Positions 24,866-33,340 of a stretch of 64,000 nt of DNA are shown one piece after another. The stretch is taken from assembly GCA_910579675.1 (NCBI GenBank), contig CAJTUF010000004.1, forward strand, positions 62,001 through 126,000, given 5' to 3'. The position numbers and the translations under genes are program-made. Below the pieces are notes generated by a model. That model was not told where the DNA came from. It did no database searches and saw only the letters and a list, made by a program, of their open reading frames with translations. The stretch comes from an uncultured Muribaculaceae bacterium (GTDB lineage Bacteria > Bacteroidota > Bacteroidia > Bacteroidales > Muribaculaceae). The first letter of the stretch is position 1. Every line of letters begins with the position of its first letter.

Positions 24866-26170
24866 TCAAAGATTGAAGTTGAGTCGCCCCATAACCTCAT
24901 CGTGTAATGTAGATGGTAAGAATTGGGCATATACCTTTTCGGTGACTAAAACAGAGGTATGTCCCATTAGGAGGCTGATTACATGAACATCGACACCCCT
25001 ATTTAGAGCCATTACAGCGAATGTGTGTCGAGCGACGTGCATTGTGAGATTGAAAGGCAGTCCGATTTTATTTCCAATTTCCTTGAGACTTGTTTGGATA
25101 GCCCTATTCTTATTGAGGCGTTTTCGTTTTAATTCTGCCTCATCGCTGAGGTCAAAATCATCAGAGAGTAAGCCGAACACAAACCGTCCAAGGTCTCGCT
25201 CTCTCCACCTTTTCAATATTGACATAGCACCATCGTTAAGGGGGATTGTCAAAATTCGGTCTGACTTGTATATCACCTTACGGATTTCTCGCTTCTCAAA
25301 GTTGATGGATTTCCATTCGAGGGTAATAATGTCGGAGATACGCATTCCGCAAGCGTGGAAAGAGAAAAGAAATAAATCTATATAATCTTTCGTTCTCGGG
25401 TATTTGGATTTGTTATAACGGTCGGCAAATTGCCGAAGTTGCTCTTCAGTCAAGTAATGAACTTCTGACGCATCTTCTTCGCCTTGCTCTAACCGTGAGG
25501 GCAAGTACATTCTTGTCAGTTCATCGTATATTGCGGAATCTATCAGTTTTTCAGATGAGGCTCTGCGAGCCGCTTTGATGATTGGCGTGAGAGCCTTATT
25601 GATTGTCTCGTTGGTATTGCCGTTGCCTTGCCTCCAAAAGATGTAGTCGCGAATGAGGTCAACCGACAACTCCTTTATATATAATGAGTCCTCGCCATGT
25701 TGCTGACGTAAGAATTTGCGAAACATATTGAATCCGCAAAGAGCGTTGTCGCGGACGCTGATTCCAATTCGTTGCAATTTATATTCGTCCTCAATTACCA
25801 TTTTGGCATAGTCCACAAAATCATCGGTATTGCGGACTCCTTTCGGCACGACCTTACCTTGAACCAACGCTCTAAGCGCATCAATGGTGAGGCGGTGTTT
25901 TAGAGAGTAGTCATATATACGCTCGTCAATCTCTCTACGTTGGATATCGAGTTGTCGGTTGAGCTTGGTAGCGAAGGCATGGGTAGATGAGATTTCCTTT
26001 TTCTTCTTGTCGAAGTATTTCTCCTCAACCCATACCTCGGTTGCTGCTTTTGCGTGCTTCGACTGCAACACATAATCTATATATACACAATAACGACCAT
26101 TGGCATCGGCTTTGCGGTCGGTGCGAAGTGTGAGGTTGCCTTTCAGCTTTGTTGGTTTCGGTCTGCCCAT
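24866..26170 (-). CDS. Tyrosine-type integrase of the element
   Basis: 434 aa, the usual length for Bacteroidetes element integrases. The N-terminal arm-binding domain is about 10-100, the SAM-like core-binding domain 115-225, and the catalytic domain 240-425 with R277 (CGMRISD), K303 (YKSDRI), H378 and R381 (HVARHTFA), H404 (LMGHTS) and Y414 (EKVYAQF). All active residues are present. The gene is the closest to attR (26332) and should drive insertion into, and excision from, the 3' end of the DUF2795 gene. Its promoter lies at the complement of 26204-26235. Confidence 0.95.
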   Translation of the reverse strand: MGRPKPTKLKGNLTLRTDRKADANGRYCVYIDYVLQSKHAKAATEVWVEEKYFDKKKKEISSTHAFATKLNRQLDIQRREIDERIYDYSLKHRLTIDALRALVQGKVVPKGVRNTDDFVDYAKMVIEDEYKLQRIGISVRDNALCGFNMFRKFLRQQHGEDSLYIKELSVDLIRDYIFWRQGNGNTNETINKALTPIIKAARRASSEKLIDSAIYDELTRMYLPSRLEQGEEDASEVHYLTEEQLRQFADRYNKSKYPRTKDYIDLFLFSFHACGMRISDIITLEWKSINFEKREIRKVIYKSDRILTIPLNDGAMSILKRWRERDLGRFVFGLLSDDFDLSDEAELKRKRLNKNRAIQTSLKEIGNKIGLPFNLTMHVARHTFAVMALNRGVDVHVISLLMGHTSVLVTEKVYAQFLPSTLHDEVMGRLNFNL

Positions 26171-26203
26171 GAGTCACTATCCAATTTTCAGGAATATTTT
26201 CCG

Positions 26204-26235
26204 CAAAGATAGCGATTTTGGGGACGTGAATCAAG
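26204..26235 (-). promoter_or_regulatory. Promoter of the integrase gene
   Basis: On the minus strand CTTG (complement of 26232-26235), a 20-nt spacer and TATCTTTG (complement of 26204-26211), 33 nt before the start codon. The same CTTG variant is used before the excisionase-like gene. Confidence 0.6.
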
Positions 26236-26331
26236 CTATTTAGTGCAAAAAAAGAAGATGTTGAGAACGGGTTGCGTCCCCAACACCTTGTAGATGAGGT
26301 TGTATTTCAGCGCGTTTTGTGGCGTTTTCGG

Positions 26332-26352
26332 TTAGTATTCCTCTTCGTTGAA
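26332..26352. other. Right attachment site (attR) inside the DUF2795 gene
   Basis: Last seven codons including the stop of the DUF2795 gene. Fourteen bases (26339-26352) are identical to 19593-19606 at the other end of the element, and the two differences in the 21-base block are synonymous. Confidence 0.8.
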
Positions 26353-26553
26353 GAGGAAGTCTTCTTTGGTGGGGTAGTCGGGCCAGATGTCTTCGATCGA
26401 CTCATATATGTCGCCTTCGTCTTCTATCTCCTGAAGGTTTTCGATCACTTCGAGGGGGGCGCCTGAGCGCATTGCGAAGTCTACGAGCTCTTCCTTGGTG
26501 GCGGGCCAGGGTGCATCTTCAAGCTTTGAAGCAAGTTCGAGTGTCCAGTACAT
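26332..26553 (-). CDS. DUF2795-type small conserved protein
   Basis: 73 aa. Conserved Bacteroidetes protein beginning MYWTLELASKLEDAPWPATK and containing DFAMRSGAPLEVIENLQ, then a very acidic end (YESIEDIWPDYPTKED). The function is unknown; the SGAP-x-EVIENL segment is the DUF2795 core. The last seven codons coincide with attR of the integrative element, which supplies a synonymous 3' end, so the protein stays intact. It is the insertion target. A -7 box TAATTTTG is at the complement of 26621-26628. Confidence 0.85.
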   Translation of the reverse strand: MYWTLELASKLEDAPWPATKEELVDFAMRSGAPLEVIENLQEIEDEGDIYESIEDIWPDYPTKEDFLFNEEEY

Positions 26554-26620
26554 GGGTGTATTTGGTTGTTTTAGAGTTGTTTGATTTACTATCCCGAGCG
26601 CTTGGCGGCTCAGGGGGACG

Positions 26621-26628
26621 CAAAATTA
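26621..26628 (-). promoter_or_regulatory. -7 promoter box of the DUF2795 gene
   Basis: TAATTTTG on the minus strand, 67 nt upstream of the start codon at 26553. Confidence 0.45.
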
Positions 26629-26669
26629 TAAAAAATGTACGATATGCAGCTATATATGCGGCATTTTTT

Positions 26670-27269
26670 TTATTTTCCAGCGTCGTCAACCGGATCGCCG
26701 GTGTCGTCTCGCTCCCAGAATATCTCCGGACTGCCGTTGAGGTGATTGATATGGCGTCCGAGGATAAAGAGGTAGTCGGAGAGCCGGTTGACAAACTGTC
26801 TGACGGCGATGTCGACCGGAGCCTGCGAGTGGAGTGAGAGGATGCGTCGCTCGGCTCTGCGGGCCACGCAGCGTGCAATCTGTGCATTGGCCGACGAAAC
26901 CGAGCCTCCGGGGAGAACAAAGCGCCGGGCCGGTGGAGTGGAAGCGTCGAGCCGGTCAATGGCGGCTTCGATGCGAGCCATAGCGCCGGGGCCAACGCCC
27001 GGTCTGAGCATTGGCTCGTCTCCCGGCTCCGGCTCAGGGCAAGCGAGATACGAGCCTATGTCGAACAGGCGCATCTGCACCCATCCGAGGAGCTCCGTGT
27101 CGGCCTTGGAAATCTCCGGAGCGCAGGCAACGAGCCCTATCCATGAATTAAGTTCATCGACTGTGCCATAGGCTTCTATGCGGGGCGATGTCTTCATCTC
27201 CCGGCTTCCTCCGACGAGTGCCGTTGTGCCGTCGTCGCCGGTGCGTGTATATAAGCGTGATTTTGTCAT
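26670..27269 (-). CDS. ATP:cob(I)alamin adenosyltransferase, PduO type
   Basis: 199 aa from the ATG at 27269; an open frame extends seven codons upstream but crosses the promoter. The enzyme attaches the adenosyl group of ATP to cob(I)alamin in the cytosol. Family motifs: YTRTGDDGTTALVGG at 5-19 (ATP loop), RIEAYGTVDELNSWIG (about 31-46), RRFVLPGGS and the IARCVARRAER motif near 125-150, and the final helix FVNRLSDYLFILGRHIN. It is single-copy and unlinked to other cobalamin genes here. The promoter (complement of 27278-27308) places the transcript start almost on the ATG. Confidence 0.92.
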   Translation of the reverse strand: MTKSRLYTRTGDDGTTALVGGSREMKTSPRIEAYGTVDELNSWIGLVACAPEISKADTELLGWVQMRLFDIGSYLACPEPEPGDEPMLRPGVGPGAMARIEAAIDRLDASTPPARRFVLPGGSVSSANAQIARCVARRAERRILSLHSQAPVDIAVRQFVNRLSDYLFILGRHINHLNGSPEIFWERDDTGDPVDDAGK

Positions 27270-27277
27270 ATCGGCTA

Positions 27278-27308
27278 CAAAGTTAGGCAAAAAAGCGGTT
27301 TTGACAAA
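27278..27308 (-). promoter_or_regulatory. Promoter of the adenosyltransferase gene
   Basis: On the minus strand TTTG (complement of 27305-27308), a 19-nt spacer and TAACTTTG (complement of 27278-27285): a perfect consensus. Transcription should start within about 3 nt of the ATG, giving a leaderless or nearly leaderless mRNA. Confidence 0.75.
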
Positions 27309-27375
27309 TAGTTAAAAATAGTTTAATAAAGAAAAATTTCTGTATTTCATAAGCCCTTCTTTCAGTAAAAGGTGT

Positions 27376-27383
27376 TATCTTTG
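27376..27383 (+). promoter_or_regulatory. pckA: -7 promoter box of pckA
   Basis: TATCTTTG, full match, giving a leader of about 80 nt before the start codon at 27470. It is divergent from the adenosyltransferase promoter. Confidence 0.55.
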
Positions 27384-27469
27384 CAACGATATAGGTGGAA
27401 AAAGGTTTGATTCTACCGACCATCAACAGCAACGAAACAAATAACCAACTTTATATCAAGCATATAAGC

Positions 27470-29068
27470 ATGAGCACAATCGACTTATCGCAGTATGGCA
27501 TCACCGGCGCACAGGTGATCCATAACCCCTCGTGGGACCAGCTCTTCATCGACGAGACCAAGCCCGGCCTCGAAGGCTATGAAAAGGGTCAAGAGACCGA
27601 ACTCGGCGCTGTCAACGTAATGACCGGCGTCTACACCGGCCGCTCGCCCAAAGATAAGTTCTTCGTTAAGGACGACACCTCCAAAGATACCATCTGGTGG
27701 ACCTCCGACGAATACAAAAACGACAACAAGGCCATCACTCCCGCCACCTGGGATGCCCTCAAGGCTATCGCCGACAAGGAACTCAGCGACAAGACTCTCT
27801 ATGTAGTCGACGCTTTCTGCGGCACCAATGCCGACACCCGCATGGCTGTACGCTTCGTGATGGAAGTGGCATGGCAGGCTCACTTTGTGACCAACATGTT
27901 CATCCGCCCCACCGAAGAGGAGCTCAAGGAATTCAAGCCCGACTTCGTGGTGCTCAACGCATCCAAGGCCAAGGTTGAAAACTGGAAGGAGCTCGGCATC
28001 AACTCCGAGACCTGCGTTGCCTTCAACCTCACCGAGCGCATGCAGCTCATCATCAACACCTGGTATGGTGGCGAGATGAAGAAGGGCATGTTCTCGATCA
28101 TGAACTACTACAACCCCCTCCGCGGCATCGCCTCGATGCACTGCTCGGCCAACACCGACAAGGCAGGCGAAAACACCGCCATCTTCTTCGGTCTCTCCGG
28201 CACCGGTAAGACCACCCTCTCGACTGATCCGAAGCGTCTGCTCATCGGCGACGACGAGCACGGCTGGGACGACAACGGCGTGTTCAACTACGAAGGCGGC
28301 TGCTATGCCAAGGTGATCAACCTCGACAAGGAGAGCGAGCCCGACATCTACAACGCCATCACCCGCGACGCTCTCCTCGAGAACGTTACTGTGGATAAGG
28401 ACGGCAAGATCGACTTCACCGATAAGAGCGTTACCGAAAACACCCGCGTATCTTATCCTATCGACCACATCAAAAACATCGTGAAGCCCAGCCGCGGTCC
28501 CGCCGCTAAGAATGTGATCTTCCTCTCGGCCGACGCATTCGGTGTGCTTCCTCCCGTTTCGATCCTCACTCCCGAGCAGACCAAGTACTACTTCCTCTCC
28601 GGCTTCACCTCCAAGCTCGCCGGCACTGAGCGCGGCATCACCGAGCCCACTCCTACCTTCTCGGCTTGCTTCGGCGCTGCTTTCCTTTCGCTCCACCCCA
28701 CCAAGTATGCCGAGGAGCTCGTTAAGCGCATGGAGAAGAGCGGTGCAAAGGCTTATCTCGTAAACACCGGCTGGAACGGCTCCGGCAAGCGTATCTCGAT
28801 CCGCGACACCCGCGGCATCATCGACGCTATCCTCGACGGCGCCATCCTCACCGCCCCCACCAAGCAGATCCCCATCTTCGACTTCACCGTTCCCACCGAA
28901 CTCCCCGGTGTTGACCCGAAGATCCTCGATCCCCGCGACACCTACTCTGATCCCGCTGAATGGACTTCAAAGGCCACCAAGCTCGCCGAGATGTTCATCA
29001 ACAACTTCAAAAAGTTTGAGACCAACGCTGCCGGCAAGGCCCTCGTTGCCGCCGGTCCCCAGCTCTGA
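27470..29068 (+). CDS. pckA: Phosphoenolpyruvate carboxykinase (ATP)
   Basis: 532 aa from the ATG at 27470 (MSTIDLSQYGI); the frame is open further upstream but that part is leader. The enzyme interconverts oxaloacetate + ATP and PEP + CO2 + ADP; in Bacteroidales it usually runs toward oxaloacetate to fix CO2 in succinate fermentation. Visible motifs are VMTGVYTGRSPKDKF (substrate site), HCSANTDKAGENTAIFFGLS then GTGKTTLS (kinase-1a P-loop), LIGDDEHGWDDNGVF (kinase-2), and the adenine-binding NTGWNGSGKRISIRDTRGII. Length and order match the family. A strong terminator follows. Confidence 0.98.
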   Translation: MSTIDLSQYGITGAQVIHNPSWDQLFIDETKPGLEGYEKGQETELGAVNVMTGVYTGRSPKDKFFVKDDTSKDTIWWTSDEYKNDNKAITPATWDALKAIADKELSDKTLYVVDAFCGTNADTRMAVRFVMEVAWQAHFVTNMFIRPTEEELKEFKPDFVVLNASKAKVENWKELGINSETCVAFNLTERMQLIINTWYGGEMKKGMFSIMNYYNPLRGIASMHCSANTDKAGENTAIFFGLSGTGKTTLSTDPKRLLIGDDEHGWDDNGVFNYEGGCYAKVINLDKESEPDIYNAITRDALLENVTVDKDGKIDFTDKSVTENTRVSYPIDHIKNIVKPSRGPAAKNVIFLSADAFGVLPPVSILTPEQTKYYFLSGFTSKLAGTERGITEPTPTFSACFGAAFLSLHPTKYAEELVKRMEKSGAKAYLVNTGWNGSGKRISIRDTRGIIDAILDGAILTAPTKQIPIFDFTVPTELPGVDPKILDPRDTYSDPAEWTSKATKLAEMFINNFKKFETNAAGKALVAAGPQL

Positions 29069-29097
29069 TCTCCGGGCTTAGCCTGACATAAACATCC

Positions 29098-29145
29098 ACC
29101 GGCTCCGCCGCCTCCTGTAGCATCTACTGAGGCAGCGGAGCCGGT
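29098..29145 (+). terminator. Terminator after pckA
   Basis: 17-bp imperfect stem (29098-29114 with 29129-29145) with one mismatch and a 14-nt loop, 30 nt after the pckA stop. Confidence 0.8.
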
Positions 29146-29231
29146 TGCTTTATCTGGCCCGGCCTTTCTGAGCAGAGGGCAAGATATTTCGTAAAAATAG
29201 TGAAATATACCTGCGTCGTGTCGCCATCCGT

Positions 29232-29262
29232 ATTGCACTTTCGGGATTTATGCCTAAATTTG
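29232..29262 (+). promoter_or_regulatory. Promoter of the GH84 gene
   Basis: ATTG at 29232-29235, a 19-nt spacer and TAAATTTG at 29255-29262; start codon 59 nt downstream. Confidence 0.55.
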
Positions 29263-29320
29263 TAGATAATAAAGCCGTTGCCTCTACGGAGGCTGATTAA
29301 TCATCATTTTCACCCATACC

Positions 29321-31903
29321 ATGAAGAAAGTCAGGACCCTCGCCGCAGCAGCGGCCATGGTGTTTGCCACGCAAGCCGTGGTGGCCCAAAACGATTTCGA
29401 CTTCTCCACCCAGCGCGGAGAGCGCCAGGAAGTCAATCCTGTAGGAGGTCACCGTGTGGACCGCGCTCCCGGCACCCCTGTCATCAACCCCGTGCCCCGT
29501 CAGGCCGATATCTCATCGTCGCTCACCGTGAGCTGCCTCGGCGGATTCAAGCTCAATGTGCCCAAAGAGCTGGCCTATGCTGTGCCTGCGCTCCCTGTCA
29601 CCCCCGACCCATCGGCCAAAAAGCTGCCTCTCACAGTGAAATACGGAGCCAAAGCAGCCGACAAAGCCGGAGTGCCCGACAAGGCCGACGCATACAAGCT
29701 CACCGTCGACACCAAAGGTATCACCATCACAGGACGCGACCGCCGTGGCGCACTCTACGCCCTCTACACCTTAGACCAACTCATGGGAGCCGACGCCGCA
29801 CATCCCGCCTCCATACCCCAGTGCTCGATCACCGACTGGCCCGAATTTCCGCAGCGCGGCCTTGTGGAGGGTTTCTATGGCACCCCATGGAGCCACGAGA
29901 CCCGTCTGGCCCTCATCGATCAGCTCGGCCGCAACAAGATGAACACCTACATCTACGGCCCCAAGGACGACCCATACCATAGCTCCCCCAACTGGCGCAA
30001 ACCATATCCCGCCGATCAGGCTGCAAAGATACGCGAGCTCGCCGAGCGTGCCCAGAAAGCAGGCGTAGACTTCGTGTGGGCCATCCATCCCGGAAAGGAT
30101 ATCCGATGGAACAAGGAAGACTACGATAGCCTCCTCCATAAATTCGAGCTCATGTACGACCTCGGAGTCAGAGGCTTCTCAGTGTTTTTCGACGATATCG
30201 AGGGCGAAGGCACCAATCCCCGCAAGCAGACCGAGCTCCTCAACGACCTCAACCGCGATTTCGTGGCCAAGAAGCCCGATGTGGCTCCCCTCTCCGTGTG
30301 CCCCACCGAATACTCACGCCTCTGGGCCAATCCTAAGCCGGGCGGCGCCAACGACATCTATGGCCAGACCCTCGACAAGGGCATCAATGTGTTCTACACC
30401 GGCGATGTGGTATGCTCCGACCTCACCCATGAGACACTCCAGTTCATGGATCCACTCATCCAGCGCCCCGCCTATTTCTGGTGGAACTTCCCTGTGAGCG
30501 ACTATTGCCGCAACTTCCTCCTCCTCGGCCCCGTCTACGGCCTTGAGACCGACATCACCGCCGACGAAACCGTGGGAGTGCTCTCCAACCCCATGGAGCA
30601 TGGCTACGCATCAATGCCTGCCCTCTACATGCTCGCCGACTACAACTGGAATCCCGCCGACTACAACGCCCTCGACTCATGGGAGCGCTCGATAGTCGAC
30701 CTCGTAGGTCCTGAAGCGGCTCCGGCCTATCGTGCCTTTGCCATCAACGCTGCCGACACCCGCAATGGCTACCGCCGCGACGAATCGTGGGAGATGCCCC
30801 GTGTGGCCGATCCATTTGCCCTATCCGACGCCGACCGCGCCACACTCCGACGCCAGTTCACCGAGCTAAAGAATGCCCCCGCCATTCTCCGCGCCGATAA
30901 AGACGCCGCACCCCTTGTGGCCGAAATTGAGCCTTGGCTCGCCCAGGCCGAAGCGCTCGGCACCCGGCTCCTCGCCGCTCTCGACCTCACCGCTCCCGGC
31001 GCCACATCAGCCGACCTCCCGGCCCGCTGGGCAACCATCGCCGATGCACTTCCCACCGCAGCCGAGCAGGAGGCTTTCGATGCCCACACCCTTGGCACTC
31101 TGCGCCTGCTCCCCTTCCACCGCACCGTGACTGAAAAAGCCGCCCGCGACCTCTATTCAGCAGTGGCCGGACGCGAGCCCGCCCTCGTGCGTTTCGCCGG
31201 AACCTATCCCAACCTCCTCACCGCCGAGGCCTACTCGATGATCGACGGCGACACCGCAACCTACTACCATTCGGGCCACGCCCAGCGTCCCGGCGACCGC
31301 ATAGCCATTGACCTCGGCGTCATGACTCCCGTCAGCGAAGTGTACCTCCTCCAGGGCCGCAACGAAGGCGATGTTGACTACTACGATGCCTTCATCATCG
31401 AGGTGTCGGCCGACGGCACCAACTGGACCGCCCTTACCTCCGAGCCTGTCATCGGCACCTACGAATATACCTGGAAAGGAGAGCCCGTCGACGCCCGCTA
31501 CCTCCGCCTACGTCGCGACGACTCGTCGAAGCGCACCAACTGGACCGCTGTGCGCGAGCTGTCAATCAACCCAGCCACCGCCGAAGAGCGTGGCCTCGCC
31601 TCCACCGACATGTTCACACTCCTCTCGCCCGAATGGCTCCGCGCCATCGACAACAATCCCACCACCGGAGTGATGCTCGACGGCACCGTGCGCTACACCA
31701 TCCCCGAAGCCATCTCCTCGCTCACCATCCTCTCCGACAAGAATGGAGCGGCCCTCGAGGCCGTGTGGTTTGATGCCGGAGGCAACAACGTAGGTAGCAA
31801 AGATATATATGGCGACAAGTATGCCACCCTCGAAGTGCCCGCAGGCGCCACCTCGCTCCTGCTATCGGGCAAAGGCATGATCCAGGAAATCATAGCCCGC
31901 TGA
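29321..31903 (+). CDS. GH84 beta-N-acetylhexosaminidase (O-GlcNAcase-like), exported
   Basis: 860 aa, signal peptide 1-23. The GH20-type b domain is about 50-170; the GH84 catalytic barrel (about 175-460) carries RGLVEGFYGTPWSHE, YIYGPKDDPYH, and the catalytic pair D291/D292 in FFDDIEGEG, as in Bacteroides BtGH84. A linker with many Ala follows, and residues about 640-770 form a discoidin/F5/8-type (CBM32-like) domain: AYSMIDGDTATYYHS, IDLGVMTPVSEVYLLQG and ARYLRLR. It should remove terminal GlcNAc from glycans outside the cytoplasm, probably mucin or host glycans. A monocistronic unit bounded by its own promoter and a strong terminator. Confidence 0.95.
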   Translation: MKKVRTLAAAAAMVFATQAVVAQNDFDFSTQRGERQEVNPVGGHRVDRAPGTPVINPVPRQADISSSLTVSCLGGFKLNVPKELAYAVPALPVTPDPSAKKLPLTVKYGAKAADKAGVPDKADAYKLTVDTKGITITGRDRRGALYALYTLDQLMGADAAHPASIPQCSITDWPEFPQRGLVEGFYGTPWSHETRLALIDQLGRNKMNTYIYGPKDDPYHSSPNWRKPYPADQAAKIRELAERAQKAGVDFVWAIHPGKDIRWNKEDYDSLLHKFELMYDLGVRGFSVFFDDIEGEGTNPRKQTELLNDLNRDFVAKKPDVAPLSVCPTEYSRLWANPKPGGANDIYGQTLDKGINVFYTGDVVCSDLTHETLQFMDPLIQRPAYFWWNFPVSDYCRNFLLLGPVYGLETDITADETVGVLSNPMEHGYASMPALYMLADYNWNPADYNALDSWERSIVDLVGPEAAPAYRAFAINAADTRNGYRRDESWEMPRVADPFALSDADRATLRRQFTELKNAPAILRADKDAAPLVAEIEPWLAQAEALGTRLLAALDLTAPGATSADLPARWATIADALPTAAEQEAFDAHTLGTLRLLPFHRTVTEKAARDLYSAVAGREPALVRFAGTYPNLLTAEAYSMIDGDTATYYHSGHAQRPGDRIAIDLGVMTPVSEVYLLQGRNEGDVDYYDAFIIEVSADGTNWTALTSEPVIGTYEYTWKGEPVDARYLRLRRDDSSKRTNWTAVRELSINPATAEERGLASTDMFTLLSPEWLRAIDNNPTTGVMLDGTVRYTIPEAISSLTILSDKNGAALEAVWFDAGGNNVGSKDIYGDKYATLEVPAGATSLLLSGKGMIQEIIAR

Positions 31904-31921
31904 GGACCTGATCCCGAATAG

Positions 31922-31978
31922 ATAAAACCCAACCGGGGACGCCGCCCTATATGGACTGCGCCCCCGGTTGGGTTTTAT
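31922..31978. terminator. Bidirectional terminator between GH84 and tyrS
   Basis: Long stem ATAAAACCCAACCGGGG.. at 31922 pairing with ..CCCCGGTTGGGTTTTAT to 31978, with A-rich and T-rich flanks. It serves the convergent GH84 and tyrS genes. Confidence 0.9.
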
Positions 31979-32011
31979 TATAGCTATCGCTCCGGAGGAG
32001 TCACGGAGAGA

Positions 32012-33304
32012 TCAGCGGGCAATCAGCAGATAATGGTTTTTCTTGCCACGGGTCACGAGCAGATAACGGCCCTGAAGCAGATCGGCAGGTGTGATCAATG
32101 CATTCTGGTCGGTCACTCGCTCCTTGTTGACGCTCAAGCCACCCTGCTGGGCCATCTTGCGCATCTCACCCTTGGAGGGAAACACAGGGGCCGCATCGGT
32201 CAGAAGCTCGATCAGCTTCACACCTTCGGCCGGAATCTCCACCTCGTGGCGGGGCACACCGTCGGTGATGTCGAGCAGTGTGGCCTCATCTATCGAGCGG
32301 AGCGCATCGGCGGCTTTCGGGTCGAAGAGTATCTTCGAGGCCTCGACAGCACGCTCATAAGCCTCAGCCGAGTGAACCATTGTGGTGATCTCCTTTGCCA
32401 GACGGTGCTGCAGAGGACGGCGTCCGGGGTCGGCTTTCTGCTCCTCTACCAGACCCTCCACCTCCTCGCGCGAGAGAGTAGTGAAGATCTTGATATACTT
32501 CTCGGCATCATCGTCGGCCACATTGAGCCAGAACTGATAGAAGCGGTAGGGCGAGGTGCGCTTCGGATCGAGCCAGATATTTCCGCTCTCGGTCTTGCCA
32601 AACTTCTTTCCGTCGGCCTTGGTGATGAGCGGGCAGGTGAGAGCATAAGCCTCGCCACCCTCGGTGCGGCGTATCAGCTCGGTGCCGGTGGTGATATTGC
32701 CCCATTGGTCCGATCCGCCCAGCTGCAGACGGCAGCCCTTGGTGCGGTACAGATAGAGGAAGTCATAGCCCTGGAGGAGCTGGTAGGAAAATTCCGTAAA
32801 CGACATTCCCTGCTGGCTCTCGCCCGACAGACGCTTCTTCACGGAATCCTTGGCCATCATATAGTTGACGGTGATATGCTTGCCAATATCGCGGATGAAG
32901 TCAAGAAATCCGTAGTCCTTCATCCAGTCGTAGTTGTTGACCAGCTCGGCGGCATTGGGCTGCTCCGAGTCAAAATCAAGGAATTTTGCGAGCTGAGCCT
33001 TGATACATTCCTGATTGTGGCGGAGAGTAGGCTCGTCGATCAGCTTGCGCTCCTGGCTCTTCATCGATGGGTCGCCGATCATGCCGGTAGCGCCGCCCAC
33101 GAGCGCCAGAGGCTTATGCCCTGCGCGCTGGAAGTGCTTGAGCATCATCACCCCCACGAGGTGGCCGATATGAAGCGAGTCGGCTGTGGGGTCAATGCCG
33201 AGATAGGCTGTGGTGAGCTCTTTCTTGAGCTGCTCGTCGGTGCCGGGCATCATCTGGTGGATCATGCCGCGCCATGTCAGCTCTTCTATGAAATCAAATG
33301 CCAT
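32012..33304 (-). CDS. tyrS: Tyrosyl-tRNA synthetase
   Basis: 430 aa. Class I synthetase: the HIGH motif is at 45-48 (SLHIGHLVG), the tyrosine pocket includes YLYRTKGCRLQLGGSDQWGN, and the KMSKS loop appears as KKFGKTESG near 230. An S4 RNA-binding domain is at the C-terminus (about 365-430; MRKMAQQGGLSVNKERV). Charges tRNA-Tyr in the cytosol. It follows valS on the same strand by 36 nt, so the two synthetases probably share a transcript. Confidence 0.98.
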   Translation of the reverse strand: MAFDFIEELTWRGMIHQMMPGTDEQLKKELTTAYLGIDPTADSLHIGHLVGVMMLKHFQRAGHKPLALVGGATGMIGDPSMKSQERKLIDEPTLRHNQECIKAQLAKFLDFDSEQPNAAELVNNYDWMKDYGFLDFIRDIGKHITVNYMMAKDSVKKRLSGESQQGMSFTEFSYQLLQGYDFLYLYRTKGCRLQLGGSDQWGNITTGTELIRRTEGGEAYALTCPLITKADGKKFGKTESGNIWLDPKRTSPYRFYQFWLNVADDDAEKYIKIFTTLSREEVEGLVEEQKADPGRRPLQHRLAKEITTMVHSAEAYERAVEASKILFDPKAADALRSIDEATLLDITDGVPRHEVEIPAEGVKLIELLTDAAPVFPSKGEMRKMAQQGGLSVNKERVTDQNALITPADLLQGRYLLVTRGKKNHYLLIAR

Positions 33305-33340
33305 TTGTATTGGTTGTGATATTGCGTTGTTGTCTTTTGA

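Larger units (their letters stand above)
19586..26352. mobile_element. Integrative element of about 6.8 kb in the 3' end of a DUF2795 gene
   Basis: Bounded by the attL and attR copies described separately. The contents in order are: 82-aa unknown (minus), DUF2693 protein (plus), minimal tyrosine recombinase (plus), 68-aa unknown and zinc-ribbon membrane protein (plus), Rep/relaxase-like protein and NUMOD3-like protein (minus), excisionase-like HTH (minus) and integrase (minus, next to attR). No conjugation pore, Zot or capsid gene is seen, so transfer would rely on helper elements. By eye its G+C is much lower than that of the chromosome to the right. The integrase next to one end and the HTH gene just before it are the usual integration/excision module. 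Confidence 0.75.

Noticed and set aside
27485..28696. 403-codon frame antisense to pckA
   Set aside because: Typical shadow in a G+C-rich gene; composition dominated by Gly/Val/Glu/His and no domain, while the pckA frame is complete.
29278..29982. 234-codon plus-strand frame overlapping the GH84 start
   Set aside because: Out of frame with the strong GH84 match and rich in Arg/His/Pro as expected for a +1 shadow.
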